64,000 nucleotides of DNA from Polaromonas sp. GTDB taxonomy: Bacteria; Pseudomonadota; Gammaproteobacteria; Burkholderiales; Burkholderiaceae_C. Below are positions 41,373 through 50,881 of the stretch, piece by piece. Both the position numbers and the translations under genes were made by a program. Location: assembly GCA_013297865.1 (NCBI GenBank), contig JAAFIP010000002.1, forward strand, positions 124,001 through 188,000. Direction: 5' to 3'. The notes under the pieces were generated by a model. That model had not been told where the DNA came from. It saw only the letters and a list, made by a program, of their open reading frames with translations, and did no database searches. How positions within the stretch are numbered: the stretch's first letter is position 1; every line of letters begins with the position of its first letter.

Positions 41373-42488
41373 ATGAGTTTGATTACGCGATGCCCTGCCT
41401 GCGGCACCTTGTTCAAGGTGGTGGCTGATCAACTCAAAATTTCTGAAGGATGGGTGCGCTGCGGGCAATGTCGCGAGATATTTGATGCGCCAGCCCATAT
41501 GGTGCAGCCCGCATGGCACGAGTCCAGCCCAGCAGCCTTGCCCGTTGACGCGCAGCAGCAAACAGATGTGTCTGCAGAAGGCGCGAGTGACAGGTATGAA
41601 GCATGGAGCAGTGGCCGCCCAGTTGACAGCCATCAAGCGACTGGGCTTGAGCGCGCTGAGGCCGATACTGTGCCCTCCATGGAATCTGACGAAGCGCTGC
41701 TGCCCGCACCTCAGGGCAAGCAGTTTGCTACAAATTCAATAGCTGCTCCCGTGGCATTTCAAAGGGTTAGAGAAGACTTTACCTCTAGTGATTGGATCAA
41801 CTCCATCAATCCCCCAGCCCCGAGGGAGCGCAGCGAAGCAGACACTGACCATCCGCCCAGCCTGCTGCCTCAAGACCTTACGGACGAAGAGCTGGCCATG
41901 CTGGGCCTGCCTCCCGTGGGCGAGACGGGGCCTGCGCCACTGGCTGAACCTACGCCGGGCTTTGTGCGCCAAGCCCGGCGTGCCCAGCGCTGGCGCTCGC
42001 CATGGGCGAGGATGGTCTTGCTGCTGTTGGCTTTGGGGCTGCTGGCGGCCTTGGGGCTGCAGGTGGCCTACCACGAGCGCGACCGTATTGCTGCAGCGCA
42101 GCCACGGGCTTTGCCTTGGCTGCAGGCCCTGTGCCGTTATGCCGACTGCACCGTAGGGCCGCTGCGGCAGATCGAGTCGGTTGTTGTGGACGCATCCGGG
42201 TTTAACAAGCTACGCTCTGAAGGCAAGAACGAGCTGTACAAATTCACGCTCAATCTGAAGAATAATGGGGCCCTCAGTGTGGCGATTCCGCATATTGAGC
42301 TCACACTCAACGACGGCCAGGACCAGCCCTTGATGCGCCGTGTGCTCAATCCGGTGGAGCTCGGTGCTGCGCAACCGGTATTGGTGCCTGCGGGCGAATT
42401 TGCCGGCAGCACTACAGTGCAGATTGACAGTGCCCAACTGGGGGGCGCACGCGTAGCTGGCTACCGTGTGTGGGCCTTCTACCCTTGA
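41373..42488 (+). CDS. Zinc-ribbon / DUF3426-type protein
   Basis: MSLITRCPACGTLFKVVADQLKISEGWVRCGQCREIFDA; TM; C-terminal DUF3426-like domain. Confidence 0.85.
   Translation: MSLITRCPACGTLFKVVADQLKISEGWVRCGQCREIFDAPAHMVQPAWHESSPAALPVDAQQQTDVSAEGASDRYEAWSSGRPVDSHQATGLERAEADTVPSMESDEALLPAPQGKQFATNSIAAPVAFQRVREDFTSSDWINSINPPAPRERSEADTDHPPSLLPQDLTDEELAMLGLPPVGETGPAPLAEPTPGFVRQARRAQRWRSPWARMVLLLLALGLLAALGLQVAYHERDRIAAAQPRALPWLQALCRYADCTVGPLRQIESVVVDASGFNKLRSEGKNELYKFTLNLKNNGALSVAIPHIELTLNDGQDQPLMRRVLNPVELGAAQPVLVPAGEFAGSTTVQIDSAQLGGARVAGYRVWAFYP
41726..41774 (-). repeat. Diverged copy E of the 49-bp interspersed repeat, in frame inside the zinc-ribbon gene
   Basis: TGCTACAAATTCAATAGCTGCTCCCGTGGCATTTCAAAGGGTTAGAGAA; about 35/49 positions match copy C by hand alignment; encodes ATNSIAAPVAFQRVRE. 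Confidence 0.7.
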
Positions 42489-42533
42489 TCGACTATTTTT
42501 TACAACACTACTCTATAGGTATCCATACACACT

Positions 42534-43439
42534 ATGTCATCCATCATTTGCGGCTCCCTGGCGATAGACACGATTTTGACCTTTGAGGGCAATTTTGCAG
42601 ACCAAATCCTGGCCGATCAGATTCACAAGCTCAATGTATCGTTCTATGTGCCTGGCATGCGCCGGGAATATGGCGGCTGTGCTGGCAATATTGCCTACGG
42701 GCTCAAGCAGCTTGGCGGGGAACCGCTGCCTATGGCGGCTGTGGGCCCTGACGCGCGCGACTATCTGGAGCGCTTTGGCGCCATGGGCATCAGCACCGAT
42801 CTGGTGATGGTGAGGCCAGACAACTACACCGCGCTGTGCACCATCATGACCGACAAGCAGAACAACCAGATTACCGGCTTTCACCCAGGCGCGATGGGTG
42901 AGGCGCATCTCAATGAGATCCCGGCCAACACCAAAGCTAAGCTGGGCATCATTGCGCCAGACGGGCGCGACGCCATGTGGACGCATGCCCGGCAGTTCAA
43001 AGCGGCAGGCGTGCCTTTTATCTTCGATCCAGGCCAGCAACTGCCGGTCTTCAACGGCGAGGAGCACAAGCAACTGATCGAGATGGCCGACTATGTGGCG
43101 GTCAACGACTACGAAGGCGCCATGCTGTCTGAGCGCACAGGCTGGAGTCTGGCGGAGATTTCGGGCAAGGTCAAAGGCCTGGTGGTCACTCTGGGCGAGC
43201 AGGGCTGTGACGTGTGGGAGCAGGGCGTGAAAACCCATGTTGCTCCCGTCAAAGCCACCGCCGTGGTGGACCCTACAGGCTGTGGTGACGCCTTCCGTGC
43301 GGCGCTGCTGTTTGGCATTGAACGCGGCTGGAGCCTGGTGCGCTGCTGCACCCTGGGCAACCAGATTGGCGCGCTCAAGATCGCCCAGCGTGGTGGCCAG
43401 AACTACACGCTGGACCGCGCGGCACTGGGCTTGGGATAA
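42534..43439 (+). CDS. PfkB-family carbohydrate/adenosine kinase
   Basis: GGCAGNIAYGLKQLGGEPLPMAAVGPD; VVDPTGCGDAFRAALLFG. Confidence 0.9.
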   Translation: MSSIICGSLAIDTILTFEGNFADQILADQIHKLNVSFYVPGMRREYGGCAGNIAYGLKQLGGEPLPMAAVGPDARDYLERFGAMGISTDLVMVRPDNYTALCTIMTDKQNNQITGFHPGAMGEAHLNEIPANTKAKLGIIAPDGRDAMWTHARQFKAAGVPFIFDPGQQLPVFNGEEHKQLIEMADYVAVNDYEGAMLSERTGWSLAEISGKVKGLVVTLGEQGCDVWEQGVKTHVAPVKATAVVDPTGCGDAFRAALLFGIERGWSLVRCCTLGNQIGALKIAQRGGQNYTLDRAALGLG

Positions 43440-43458
43440 GCCTCGGGAGCAAAGCACC

Positions 43459-44613
43459 ATGGCTGCAGTATTTGACAAACCCAGCGTGCTGCAGCGCATC
43501 GCCCCCATGTTCCAGGGCTTTGACGGGCCGCTGGCGTTTGCCGTCTTCTTGCTGGCCTGTGCTGGCATGGTGACGATGTACTCCTCTGGCTATGACCATG
43601 GCTCACGCTTTATGGACCATGGGCGCAATATGCTGATTGCTGCCAGCATCATGTTTGTCGTGGCGCAGATTCCTCCGCAGCGCCTGATGGCTTTTGCGGT
43701 ACCCATGTATGTGGTGGGGGTGGCATTGCTGATTGCGGTGGCGGTATTTGGCATAACCAAAAAAGGCGCGAGGCGCTGGGTGAATATCGGCATCACCATC
43801 CAGCCCAGCGAAATTCTCAAAATTGCCATGCCATTGATGCTGGCATGGTGGTTTCAAAAGCGCGAGGGACAGCTGCGTCCGCTGGATTTTATGGTGGCTA
43901 TTGTGCTGTTGGCTGTTCCGGTGGGCTTGATTGTCAAGCAGCCTGATTTGGGGACGGCTATTTTGGTCATGTCGGCAGGGCTGTTTGTGATTTTCTTTGC
44001 CGGCCTGAGCTGGAAGCTGATCCTGCCGCCCTTTTTACTGGGCGGGGTTGGCGTTTTGCTGCTGGTTATTCTGGAGCCTCAGCTATGTGCAGACGGCATG
44101 CGCTGGGTGATTTTGCACGACTACCAGCAGCAGCGTATCTGCACCTTGCTGGATCCTACGCGCGACCCCTTGGGCAAAGGCTTTCACATCATTCAGGGCA
44201 TGATCGCCATCGGCTCTGGCGGCATGCTGGGCAAGGGCTTCATGCAAGGCACGCAGACGCACCTGGAATTTATCCCCGAACGCACCACGGACTTCATCTT
44301 TGCGGCCTATTCTGAAGAGTTTGGTCTGGCGGGCAACCTGTTTTTGATAGGCAGTTTTATCTTTCTGGTGTTTAGGGGTCTGGCCATTGCCCTGGAAGCC
44401 CCCACGCTGTTTTCCAGGCTGCTGGCAGGGGCGGTCACTTTGATCTTCTTTACCTACGCTTTCGTGAATATGGGCATGGTGGTGGGCATCCTGCCTGTGG
44501 TGGGTGTGCCCTTGCCATTCATCAGCTATGGCGGCACCGCCATGGTCACGCTGGGCATGGGGCTGGGCATCTTGATGTCGGTGTCCAAAGCCAAGCGCCT
44601 GGTGCAGTCTTAA
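43459..44613 (+). CDS. rodA: Rod shape-determining protein RodA (SEDS)
   Basis: GARRWVNIGITIQPSEILKIAMPL, PERTTDFIFAAYSEEFGLAGN, LPFISYGGTAMV. Confidence 0.92.
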   Translation: MAAVFDKPSVLQRIAPMFQGFDGPLAFAVFLLACAGMVTMYSSGYDHGSRFMDHGRNMLIAASIMFVVAQIPPQRLMAFAVPMYVVGVALLIAVAVFGITKKGARRWVNIGITIQPSEILKIAMPLMLAWWFQKREGQLRPLDFMVAIVLLAVPVGLIVKQPDLGTAILVMSAGLFVIFFAGLSWKLILPPFLLGGVGVLLLVILEPQLCADGMRWVILHDYQQQRICTLLDPTRDPLGKGFHIIQGMIAIGSGGMLGKGFMQGTQTHLEFIPERTTDFIFAAYSEEFGLAGNLFLIGSFIFLVFRGLAIALEAPTLFSRLLAGAVTLIFFTYAFVNMGMVVGILPVVGVPLPFISYGGTAMVTLGMGLGILMSVSKAKRLVQS

Positions 44614-44647
44614 AGTATGGCCCTGTGCTGTATCCACGGAGGCTGCC

Positions 44648-45544
44648 TTGGAGCGTAGCGTCTCGATCATCGGCGTGGGCAATATGGGTGGTGGCATGGC
44701 TGCCAACCTGCTGGCGCGTGGCTACACGGTGCATGTGCATGACCTGGATGCGTCCAAGGTCGGTTTTTATCAACAAAAAGGTGCTCTAGCCCAATGGAAT
44801 ATCGCGGGAGCAGCTACTAAAACAATAGCGAGTATTGTCTGTGTAGTAGACGCCGCACAGACTGAGCAGGTGCTGTTTGGTAGCCATGGTGTGGCCAGTG
44901 CGGCACCTGCAGGTCACACTGTGCTGATGTGCCCCACTATCGCCCCCCAGGATGTAGAGCGTTTTGCAGCCAAGCTCGCTGAGCAGGGTATCCATACCAT
45001 CGACGCCCCCATGTCCGGCGGTCCTGTGCGCGCCACAGACGGCAGCATGAGCCTGATGGTGGCCTGCGCAGACGCTGTATTTGCCCAGCATGCCCAACTG
45101 CTGTCTGACCTATCCTCCAGGCTGTTTCGCATCAGCCAGCGCCCAGGGGACGGCGCGCGCACCAAGCTGGTCAACAATCTGCTGGCGGGCATCAACCTGG
45201 TGGGCGCGGCGGAAGCCATGGCCTTGGCCCAGCGCATGGGCCTTGATCTGCAAATTACCCTGGATGTGATCAGCCAGTCCAGCGGCCAGAGTTGGATCGG
45301 GGCTGACCGCATGCAGCGCGCCCTGCAAGGCGACTACGCGCCCCGAGCCCATTTGGGCTTGCTGGCCAAGGACACGGCTTTGGCCGTGGCGGCAGCCAGG
45401 CAACTGGGCGATGCGCCCGCGTATCCGGGTCCCTTGGGCGAAGCCGCTAGCAAGGCCTTTGCCCAGGCCCTGGCAGCTGGCATGGCAGACCTGGACGATA
45501 GCGCCCTTTTTCTGTGGCTGCAAAACATGTCGGTGGGCAAATAA
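44648..45544 (+). CDS. NAD(P)-dependent oxidoreductase, 3-hydroxyisobutyrate dehydrogenase-like family
   Basis: VSIIGVGNMGGGMAANLLARGYTVHVHDLD (Rossmann), TIDAPMSGGPVRATDGSMSLMV; TTG start. Confidence 0.88.
   Translation: MERSVSIIGVGNMGGGMAANLLARGYTVHVHDLDASKVGFYQQKGALAQWNIAGAATKTIASIVCVVDAAQTEQVLFGSHGVASAAPAGHTVLMCPTIAPQDVERFAAKLAEQGIHTIDAPMSGGPVRATDGSMSLMVACADAVFAQHAQLLSDLSSRLFRISQRPGDGARTKLVNNLLAGINLVGAAEAMALAQRMGLDLQITLDVISQSSGQSWIGADRMQRALQGDYAPRAHLGLLAKDTALAVAAARQLGDAPAYPGPLGEAASKAFAQALAAGMADLDDSALFLWLQNMSVGK
44782..44830 (+). repeat. 49-bp interspersed repeat, copy F, in frame inside the oxidoreductase gene
   Basis: TGCTCTAGCCCAATGGAATATCGCGGGAGCAGCTACTAAAACAATAGCG; encodes ALAQWNIAGAATKTIA. 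Confidence 0.87.
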
Positions 45545-45645
45545 TCACTCTCCGACGGCGACCCTATTGCCAATTGCGCTGGTTCGGGTTACAAAGCCAA
45601 TACAGCAATTGTGCTGTGATTCATTTTCAAGCAAAGGACATCGTC

Positions 45646-45978
45646 ATGGCAGGAAAGTTCGAACTCAAAAAATCCAAGAACGACAAGTTCTTTTTTCACC
45701 TGCTGGCAGGCAACGGCCAAATCATCCTGTCAAGCGAAATGTACGAAAGCAAAGCCAGTGCACAAAACGGCATGGCATCCGTCAAGAAAAACGCAAGCAC
45801 TGACGCACGCTACGAAAGACTGACAGGCAAAGACGGCTCCCCTTACTTCGTTTTGAAAGCTGGCAACCACCAAGTGATCGGCCAAAGCCAGATGTATGCC
45901 AGTGAAAAGGCCAGGGACAACGGTATTGAGTCATGCAAGACTAATGGGCCTGGGGCTGGGTTGGATGATCAGAGTTAG
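45646..45978 (+). CDS. YegP/DUF1508 family protein with two tandem domains
   Basis: MAGKFELKKSKNDKFFFHLLAGNGQIILSSEMYESKASAQNGMASVKKNA... repeated as ...YFVLKAGNHQVIGQSQMYASEKARDNGIESCKTNG. Confidence 0.92.
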   Translation: MAGKFELKKSKNDKFFFHLLAGNGQIILSSEMYESKASAQNGMASVKKNASTDARYERLTGKDGSPYFVLKAGNHQVIGQSQMYASEKARDNGIESCKTNGPGAGLDDQS

Positions 45979-46000
45979 TTTCATCAATTTAGTGCAGCGA

Positions 46001-46030
46001 AACCGCCTTGCATGCCATGGCGGTTTTTTT
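46001..46030 (+). terminator. Rho-independent terminator after the DUF1508 gene
   Basis: AACCGCCTTGCATGCCATGGCGGTTTTTTT. Confidence 0.85.
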
Positions 46031-46107
46031 TGCCTAAATTCGAAACGTTTCTGTGCAAGGCCTACGCCATTACAATGGTATTCAGTTAAATTCACACGGC
46101 TAATGCG

Positions 46108-47001
46108 ATGGAACCTAACGAAAGTCACATAACTCAAGTAGATCACAATGAGGCAGATCTGCTAGATTTGCTTCTACCCATTGCAGAAAACATCAAGCTA
46201 TTGGTATTAGGGCCTCTATTTGTTGGCGCGTGTGCGTTTGGCGTTAGCTATTTGTTGCCTCAAACCTATGTCAGCTCAGCGATACTCAATACACCAGCTA
46301 CAAGCCAGCCAACCCCTGCAGAACATGTTGCTGCAAGTTTGATGAATAGTGCTATTGTCTTGGATCCTGTAATTGAGACTTTGAAACTACGCGCTGAGAG
46401 CGAACCTATCGAGGTAGCTCGAGAGAAACTGCGAGAGGATGTGAAAGCTGTTCCTGGGCGCAATGACAGATTGGTTACGCTAACGGTGCAGTCCAATTCT
46501 CCAGCGCGTGCGCAAGCTATAGGCAATGCAATCCTGAAGCAAACGTTCATAGAAAGTCGTTTAAGAAAAACTGATTTGGAGCGGTTTACTGCTCAGCTGG
46601 ATACGGCAAGAGCAACCGAAAAAAAAGCTCTAGCTGCTGCTTCTAATCTAGCCTCAAGTCTGGAAAAATCGCCCTCTATTGCAAACAATAGTGGTGAATT
46701 GGCTCGTGGCTATGCAGAACTATTAAACAGCGCTTTACAGGCGCAATCCAAGGCAGCGCTCATAGAAGAGAAATTATTGAGTCTATCTGAAGCAAATTTA
46801 CTTCAGCCACCTACATTGCCACAAAAACCGACTAAGCCAGTCAAAAGCCTGATTACTTTGGCTGCAGTTTTTGGAGCGTTCGTTTTGCTATTAATTTTTG
46901 TCATGTTCCGTCAATACTTGAAAAATGCCGTCTTAATTCCCGGCACCAATGCAAAGTTAAATCGTATCCGGCTCGCATTAGGCTTAAGGTCAGATAGTTA
47001 G
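46108..47001 (+). CDS. Wzz-like chain-length determinant / polysaccharide co-polymerase
   Basis: N- and C-terminal TM helices (LLVLGPLFVGACAFGVSYLLPQTYVSSAIL ... LITLAAVFGAFVLLLIFVMFRQYL) around a coiled-coil region; P-rich QPPTLPQKPTKPVK. Confidence 0.82.
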   Translation: MEPNESHITQVDHNEADLLDLLLPIAENIKLLVLGPLFVGACAFGVSYLLPQTYVSSAILNTPATSQPTPAEHVAASLMNSAIVLDPVIETLKLRAESEPIEVAREKLREDVKAVPGRNDRLVTLTVQSNSPARAQAIGNAILKQTFIESRLRKTDLERFTAQLDTARATEKKALAAASNLASSLEKSPSIANNSGELARGYAELLNSALQAQSKAALIEEKLLSLSEANLLQPPTLPQKPTKPVKSLITLAAVFGAFVLLLIFVMFRQYLKNAVLIPGTNAKLNRIRLALGLRSDS

Positions 47002-47002
47002 T

Positions 47003-48100
47003 ATGTTCAATACCTTGAATTTTTGGGAGCTGATGCGACTAGACGCAGTTTCAGCGGGAATAGTATCGCTAGCCGTTGCGACTATATTGATTTGGACCAA
47101 AGACTTGCATGGCAAATTCTCAATGGATTCCACTGACGGAGTGCAAAAATTCCATACAGCTCCCACGCCGCGCATCGGGGGTGTTGCAATAGCTTTCGGA
47201 GTCCTGGTTGGCTACGCAGCGTCGTCGCAGGACCCTGCTGCTGCAGAAAAGCGCGCTATTTTAGCCAGCATCATTTTGGCGGGCATACCAGCATTTGTAT
47301 TCGGCCTATTGGAAGACTTGACTAAAAATGTGAGTGTACGCGCTCGTTTATTAGCCACTATGGCGTCTGGGTTGCTTGGTTGGGGAGTTACAGGCGTTTC
47401 CATTACCCATGTAGCTGTGCCGGGGGTAGACTGGTTGCTTGGATTTACATTTATTTCTGTACTTTTTACAGCATTTGCTGTGGGAGGTGTTGCAAATTCC
47501 GTCAATATTATTGATGGTTTCAATGGTCTTGCGGCAGGTTCGGTACTTATTATGTTAGCCGCGTTCGGGGTGATTGCTAGAACCGTTGGGGATATTCCTT
47601 TGGCATTCAGCTGCCTTGTAATTGCTGGTGCTGTGCTAGGTTTTTTTATAGTGAATTGGCCATTCGGGAAAATATTCTTGGGCGACGGAGGGGCCTATTT
47701 CGTAGGTTTTGCGCTAGCCTGGATTGCTGTTCTGCTGCCGCACAGGAATTCTTCCGTTACTCCGTGGGTAAGTCTTTTGGTATGCGTGCATCCAGTTATG
47801 GAAGTATTATCAAGCTATGTACGACGTAGCTATCGTCTTAACTACCATCCAAGCGAGCCAGATCGATTGCACATGCACCATCTAATTCATGCAAGGGTAG
47901 TGCGACATCTATTCTCTGGCATTAACAGGTTTAGCCACAACTGGTTAACATCGCCGCTTTGTTGGTTGTGTGTGGGATTGCCTGCATTAGCAGCTGTATT
48001 AACTTACAGAAGCCCAACTTGGGTGTTTGCAGCAATCTTGACATATAGCTTTGGTTATGTACTTGCGTATAGACGACTAACTAGATTCAAGTGGTTTTAG
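47003..48100 (+). CDS. WecA/MraY-family polyprenyl-phosphate sugar-1-phosphate transferase
   Basis: KFHTAPTPRIGGVAIAFGVL, NSVNIIDGFNGLAAG, FLGDGGAYFVGFALAW, LHMHHLIHARVVRHLF. Confidence 0.88.
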   Translation: MFNTLNFWELMRLDAVSAGIVSLAVATILIWTKDLHGKFSMDSTDGVQKFHTAPTPRIGGVAIAFGVLVGYAASSQDPAAAEKRAILASIILAGIPAFVFGLLEDLTKNVSVRARLLATMASGLLGWGVTGVSITHVAVPGVDWLLGFTFISVLFTAFAVGGVANSVNIIDGFNGLAAGSVLIMLAAFGVIARTVGDIPLAFSCLVIAGAVLGFFIVNWPFGKIFLGDGGAYFVGFALAWIAVLLPHRNSSVTPWVSLLVCVHPVMEVLSSYVRRSYRLNYHPSEPDRLHMHHLIHARVVRHLFSGINRFSHNWLTSPLCWLCVGLPALAAVLTYRSPTWVFAAILTYSFGYVLAYRRLTRFKWF

Positions 48101-49090
48101 CTCAAGCACGTCATCTAGCCAATTAGCAATTGAATAGTTTGCATACACTTCCTTGGATGGGGGAGTGTAAGGCGTATCGAAAAATGATTTAGGTATTTGA
48201 ATTGTTCTTGAGCGATCAATCACCAGGATATTTTTTTCGTTGAAAAAATCGTAATCTCGAACATTCTTATTTGTTGTAACTAGTTTCTTATTGGCACCTA
48301 TAGTCTCGAAAGTACGCATAGTTAGACCAGTTTGCAAAGGATGTTCAATATCTAGAATTGATGTGGACTGTAAGAAAACATTCTGCACCTCTGATTTTGT
48401 CAAGGAATTGAAGTTGAATTCATTTTTCTTTGCCCCTTTAAAGTTGCTGTCTCCAAATTTTCGCAACCAAAAAACCCAATGCGCTTGCAAAAAAAGATAC
48501 CAGTAATACCTGGTGAGTGATGGCATTCCAGCTGAGATTTGCGAAACAATTTTGTATCTATCGGAATGAGCGGTACCAACGAAGCTGATGTCATATGTAG
48601 ACGCAACTGCACGAGATGCGCCTGTTTGAAATCCGGGTGAGAAAAATAATGGTCGGAACTTCAAACCATAACGACTTGCATCGCGGGGGTCGAAAGTCAT
48701 GCATTTGTCAAAGTGCTTTATGTTAGGAATTAGAGCTTTCTTGTTGTCAAAAGAATCCCACATATACAAAATAAATGTAGCCGAAGGAAATGAGCCACGC
48801 AGTTTAGTTAGTAAATTCGTGGATATTGCCTCACCTTGCACTATCAATATATAGTCATATTGAGTGCGACTGAACTTTTCTATTGCATTCAGGAAATAGT
48901 GATCCGCTAGACCAATGATCAAATCTCGACGAAATCGCGTCACAGCTTTTAAAAATGGTGAGGTAAAAGGTCTGTCAGGCAGTATGTCAAGCGAAGCTCC
49001 GCGACGCTTTAGCTCAGCAGAGATTTCAAATTCATAACCAAAAAAATTCGGAGCGATTAAAAGTACTCGCTTTCCAGTAAGTTGACTCAT
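48077..49090 (-). CDS. Glycosyltransferase (CgeB/GT1-like)
   Basis: MSQLTGKRVLLIAPNFFGYEFEISAELKRRG...; LQTGLTMRTFETIGANKKLVTTNKNVRDYDFF. The ORF may begin as far upstream as 49192; 3' end overlaps the convergent wecA-like gene. Confidence 0.7.
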   Translation of the reverse strand: MSQLTGKRVLLIAPNFFGYEFEISAELKRRGASLDILPDRPFTSPFLKAVTRFRRDLIIGLADHYFLNAIEKFSRTQYDYILIVQGEAISTNLLTKLRGSFPSATFILYMWDSFDNKKALIPNIKHFDKCMTFDPRDASRYGLKFRPLFFSPGFQTGASRAVASTYDISFVGTAHSDRYKIVSQISAGMPSLTRYYWYLFLQAHWVFWLRKFGDSNFKGAKKNEFNFNSLTKSEVQNVFLQSTSILDIEHPLQTGLTMRTFETIGANKKLVTTNKNVRDYDFFNEKNILVIDRSRTIQIPKSFFDTPYTPPSKEVYANYSIANWLDDVLELKPLESS

Positions 49091-49178
49091 CAGAATTTCC
49101 CCGATTAACAATCGTCTTGAAACAAGTAGGCGAATTGCAAGATCGCTACTAGTTCGCGAGACTCTGGGAATTCGTTCA

Positions 49179-49724
49179 TTAGATATCCTCACTGACTATT
49201 TTTACTATCTTTGCGGGTATCCCTACGGCTACTGCACCATCGGGTATCGAATCCAGTACAACTGCATTTGCACCTATATTCACGCGGTTGCCAATTTCTA
49301 ACCCACCTAAAACAACTGCACCAGCACCAATCGTTACATGATTTCCCAAAACTGGTCTTTTCGAAATATCAAACGATAAATCAGCAGTGACGGCGCCCAA
49401 TGTTACGCCTTGAAAAATAGTGGAGTTATCGCCAATCAAACTGGCACCAATGACCGTACCGTTGGTATGGGGGAGTAAAAGTCCAGGTCCTATTTTGCAT
49501 CGTGCTGTGCACTCTAGTCCGAATAGCAGTACGTTGAGCCAAGTCAAAAAATAAGCCAAAGGGCTCAACCACCTAGCAAGCAGGCAATAACGTGCTAGAC
49601 GAATAATCAATACGGGTGTAAAACGTGGATTGATCAGATTCAACCAACGTATTTCTGATGAGCCTGTCGCAGATAGACGGAGTAAATCTGCGCGCAGCAA
49701 AGAAAACAATTCTGCAAAATTCAT
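49179..49724 (-). CDS. Serine acetyltransferase-like hexapeptide-repeat acetyltransferase
   Basis: IGPGLLLPHTNGTVIGASLIGDNSTIFQGVTLGA...GNHVTIGAGAVVLGGLEIGNRVNIGANAVVLDSIPDGAVAVGIPAKIV. Confidence 0.88.
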   Translation of the reverse strand: MNFAELFSLLRADLLRLSATGSSEIRWLNLINPRFTPVLIIRLARYCLLARWLSPLAYFLTWLNVLLFGLECTARCKIGPGLLLPHTNGTVIGASLIGDNSTIFQGVTLGAVTADLSFDISKRPVLGNHVTIGAGAVVLGGLEIGNRVNIGANAVVLDSIPDGAVAVGIPAKIVKIVSEDI

Positions 49725-50881
49725 CTGCTTTTACTTGCCTGTAAGCCCATTAAGCCTTTCGCTGAAAGCTCATCGACAGACTTTTTATAAGCGGCTTTGT
49801 CTTGAGGCGCTTGATTTGCAGCCCAAGTTAGGAAATTCTTAAGACCAAGATCAAATTGCGTACCAGGTACAAAATCCAAAGTATTTTTAAGCTTTGAGAT
49901 GTCTGCAATATTGTGGCGTATATCTCCCAAGCGGAAAGCTCCCGTTACTTTAATTTCACTTTCGCTCTTAAAATAATTCTTGATTTTTCTAGCAATATCA
50001 ATGACGCTAGTACTTTGACCAGAGCCTACATTCAAGGCACCTGTAAACCCGCCAACATAGTTTACGCTTCGCACAGTAGCTTCAACTACATCATCAATAT
50101 AAACAAAGTCACGAGATTCAAGACCGTCTTCATATATTTCAATGGGCTGATTTTGACGCGCCAGATTTGAGAAAACAGCCAAGATACCTGTGTATGGGTT
50201 CTTAAGAGACTGGCCGGGCCCATAGACATTCTGATAGCGCAAACCAAAACCATTAATTCCACGTGTACGTGCAAACATCAAGATGGCCTGCTCTTGTACT
50301 TGTTTGGTTAAACCGTACACAGACATTGGATTGAAAGGCGCAGACTCAGAGGTTGCAGAAAAGCTAATATTGGCGTTGCAGTGCGGGCAAAGCGGCTCGA
50401 AATTACCAACCTCCATGGCGGCTTTTGAGCGCTGATTTGGGTACACCATTCCATGTACCTTGCAGAAATAGGAGCCTTCACCATAGATTGCACGACTAGA
50501 AGCTCCGACGATTGACTCAACTTTTCGACCGCATGGGTCGTTCTGCAGTAAATCCAGTAGTGTTGCGGTCCCTTGCACGTTCACACTGAAATATCGATCA
50601 ATCTCGTACATTGATTGACCTGTTCCAGTATCAGCAGCTAAATGGACTATCTTGTTCACTCCAATCAGCGCTTTTTGCATTGCAGCGCGTTCGCGAATGT
50701 CGGCATTGATCAATTCAATATCTTTTGCCAGCTCGTCTGGAAGTGAAGCAGCAGTGTGAATCTGCTGATTGAAGTTATCGATAATGCGGATCTTGCAGCC
50801 CTGCGCTAATAAGGCTCTAGATAGTCGTTGCCCAATAAACCCCGCACCGCCGGTGATCAGGATGGTAGATTCGATGCTCAT
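49721..50881 (-). CDS. NAD-dependent epimerase/dehydratase (SDR), possible dTDP-L-rhamnose 4-epimerase
   Basis: [22 protein letters not shown]; insertion with paired Cys/His YFCKVHGMVYPN...CPHCNANI; YGLTKQVQE active site. Confidence 0.8.
   Translation of the reverse strand: MSIESTILITGGAGFIGQRLSRALLAQGCKIRIIDNFNQQIHTAASLPDELAKDIELINADIRERAAMQKALIGVNKIVHLAADTGTGQSMYEIDRYFSVNVQGTATLLDLLQNDPCGRKVESIVGASSRAIYGEGSYFCKVHGMVYPNQRSKAAMEVGNFEPLCPHCNANISFSATSESAPFNPMSVYGLTKQVQEQAILMFARTRGINGFGLRYQNVYGPGQSLKNPYTGILAVFSNLARQNQPIEIYEDGLESRDFVYIDDVVEATVRSVNYVGGFTGALNVGSGQSTSVIDIARKIKNYFKSESEIKVTGAFRLGDIRHNIADISKLKNTLDFVPGTQFDLGLKNFLTWAANQAPQDKAAYKKSVDELSAKGLMGLQASKSR

Noticed and set aside
45602-45617. 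Palindrome ACAGCAATTGTGCTGT upstream of the DUF1508 gene as an operator
   Set aside because: Single short palindrome without a known regulator or second site; insufficient evidence.
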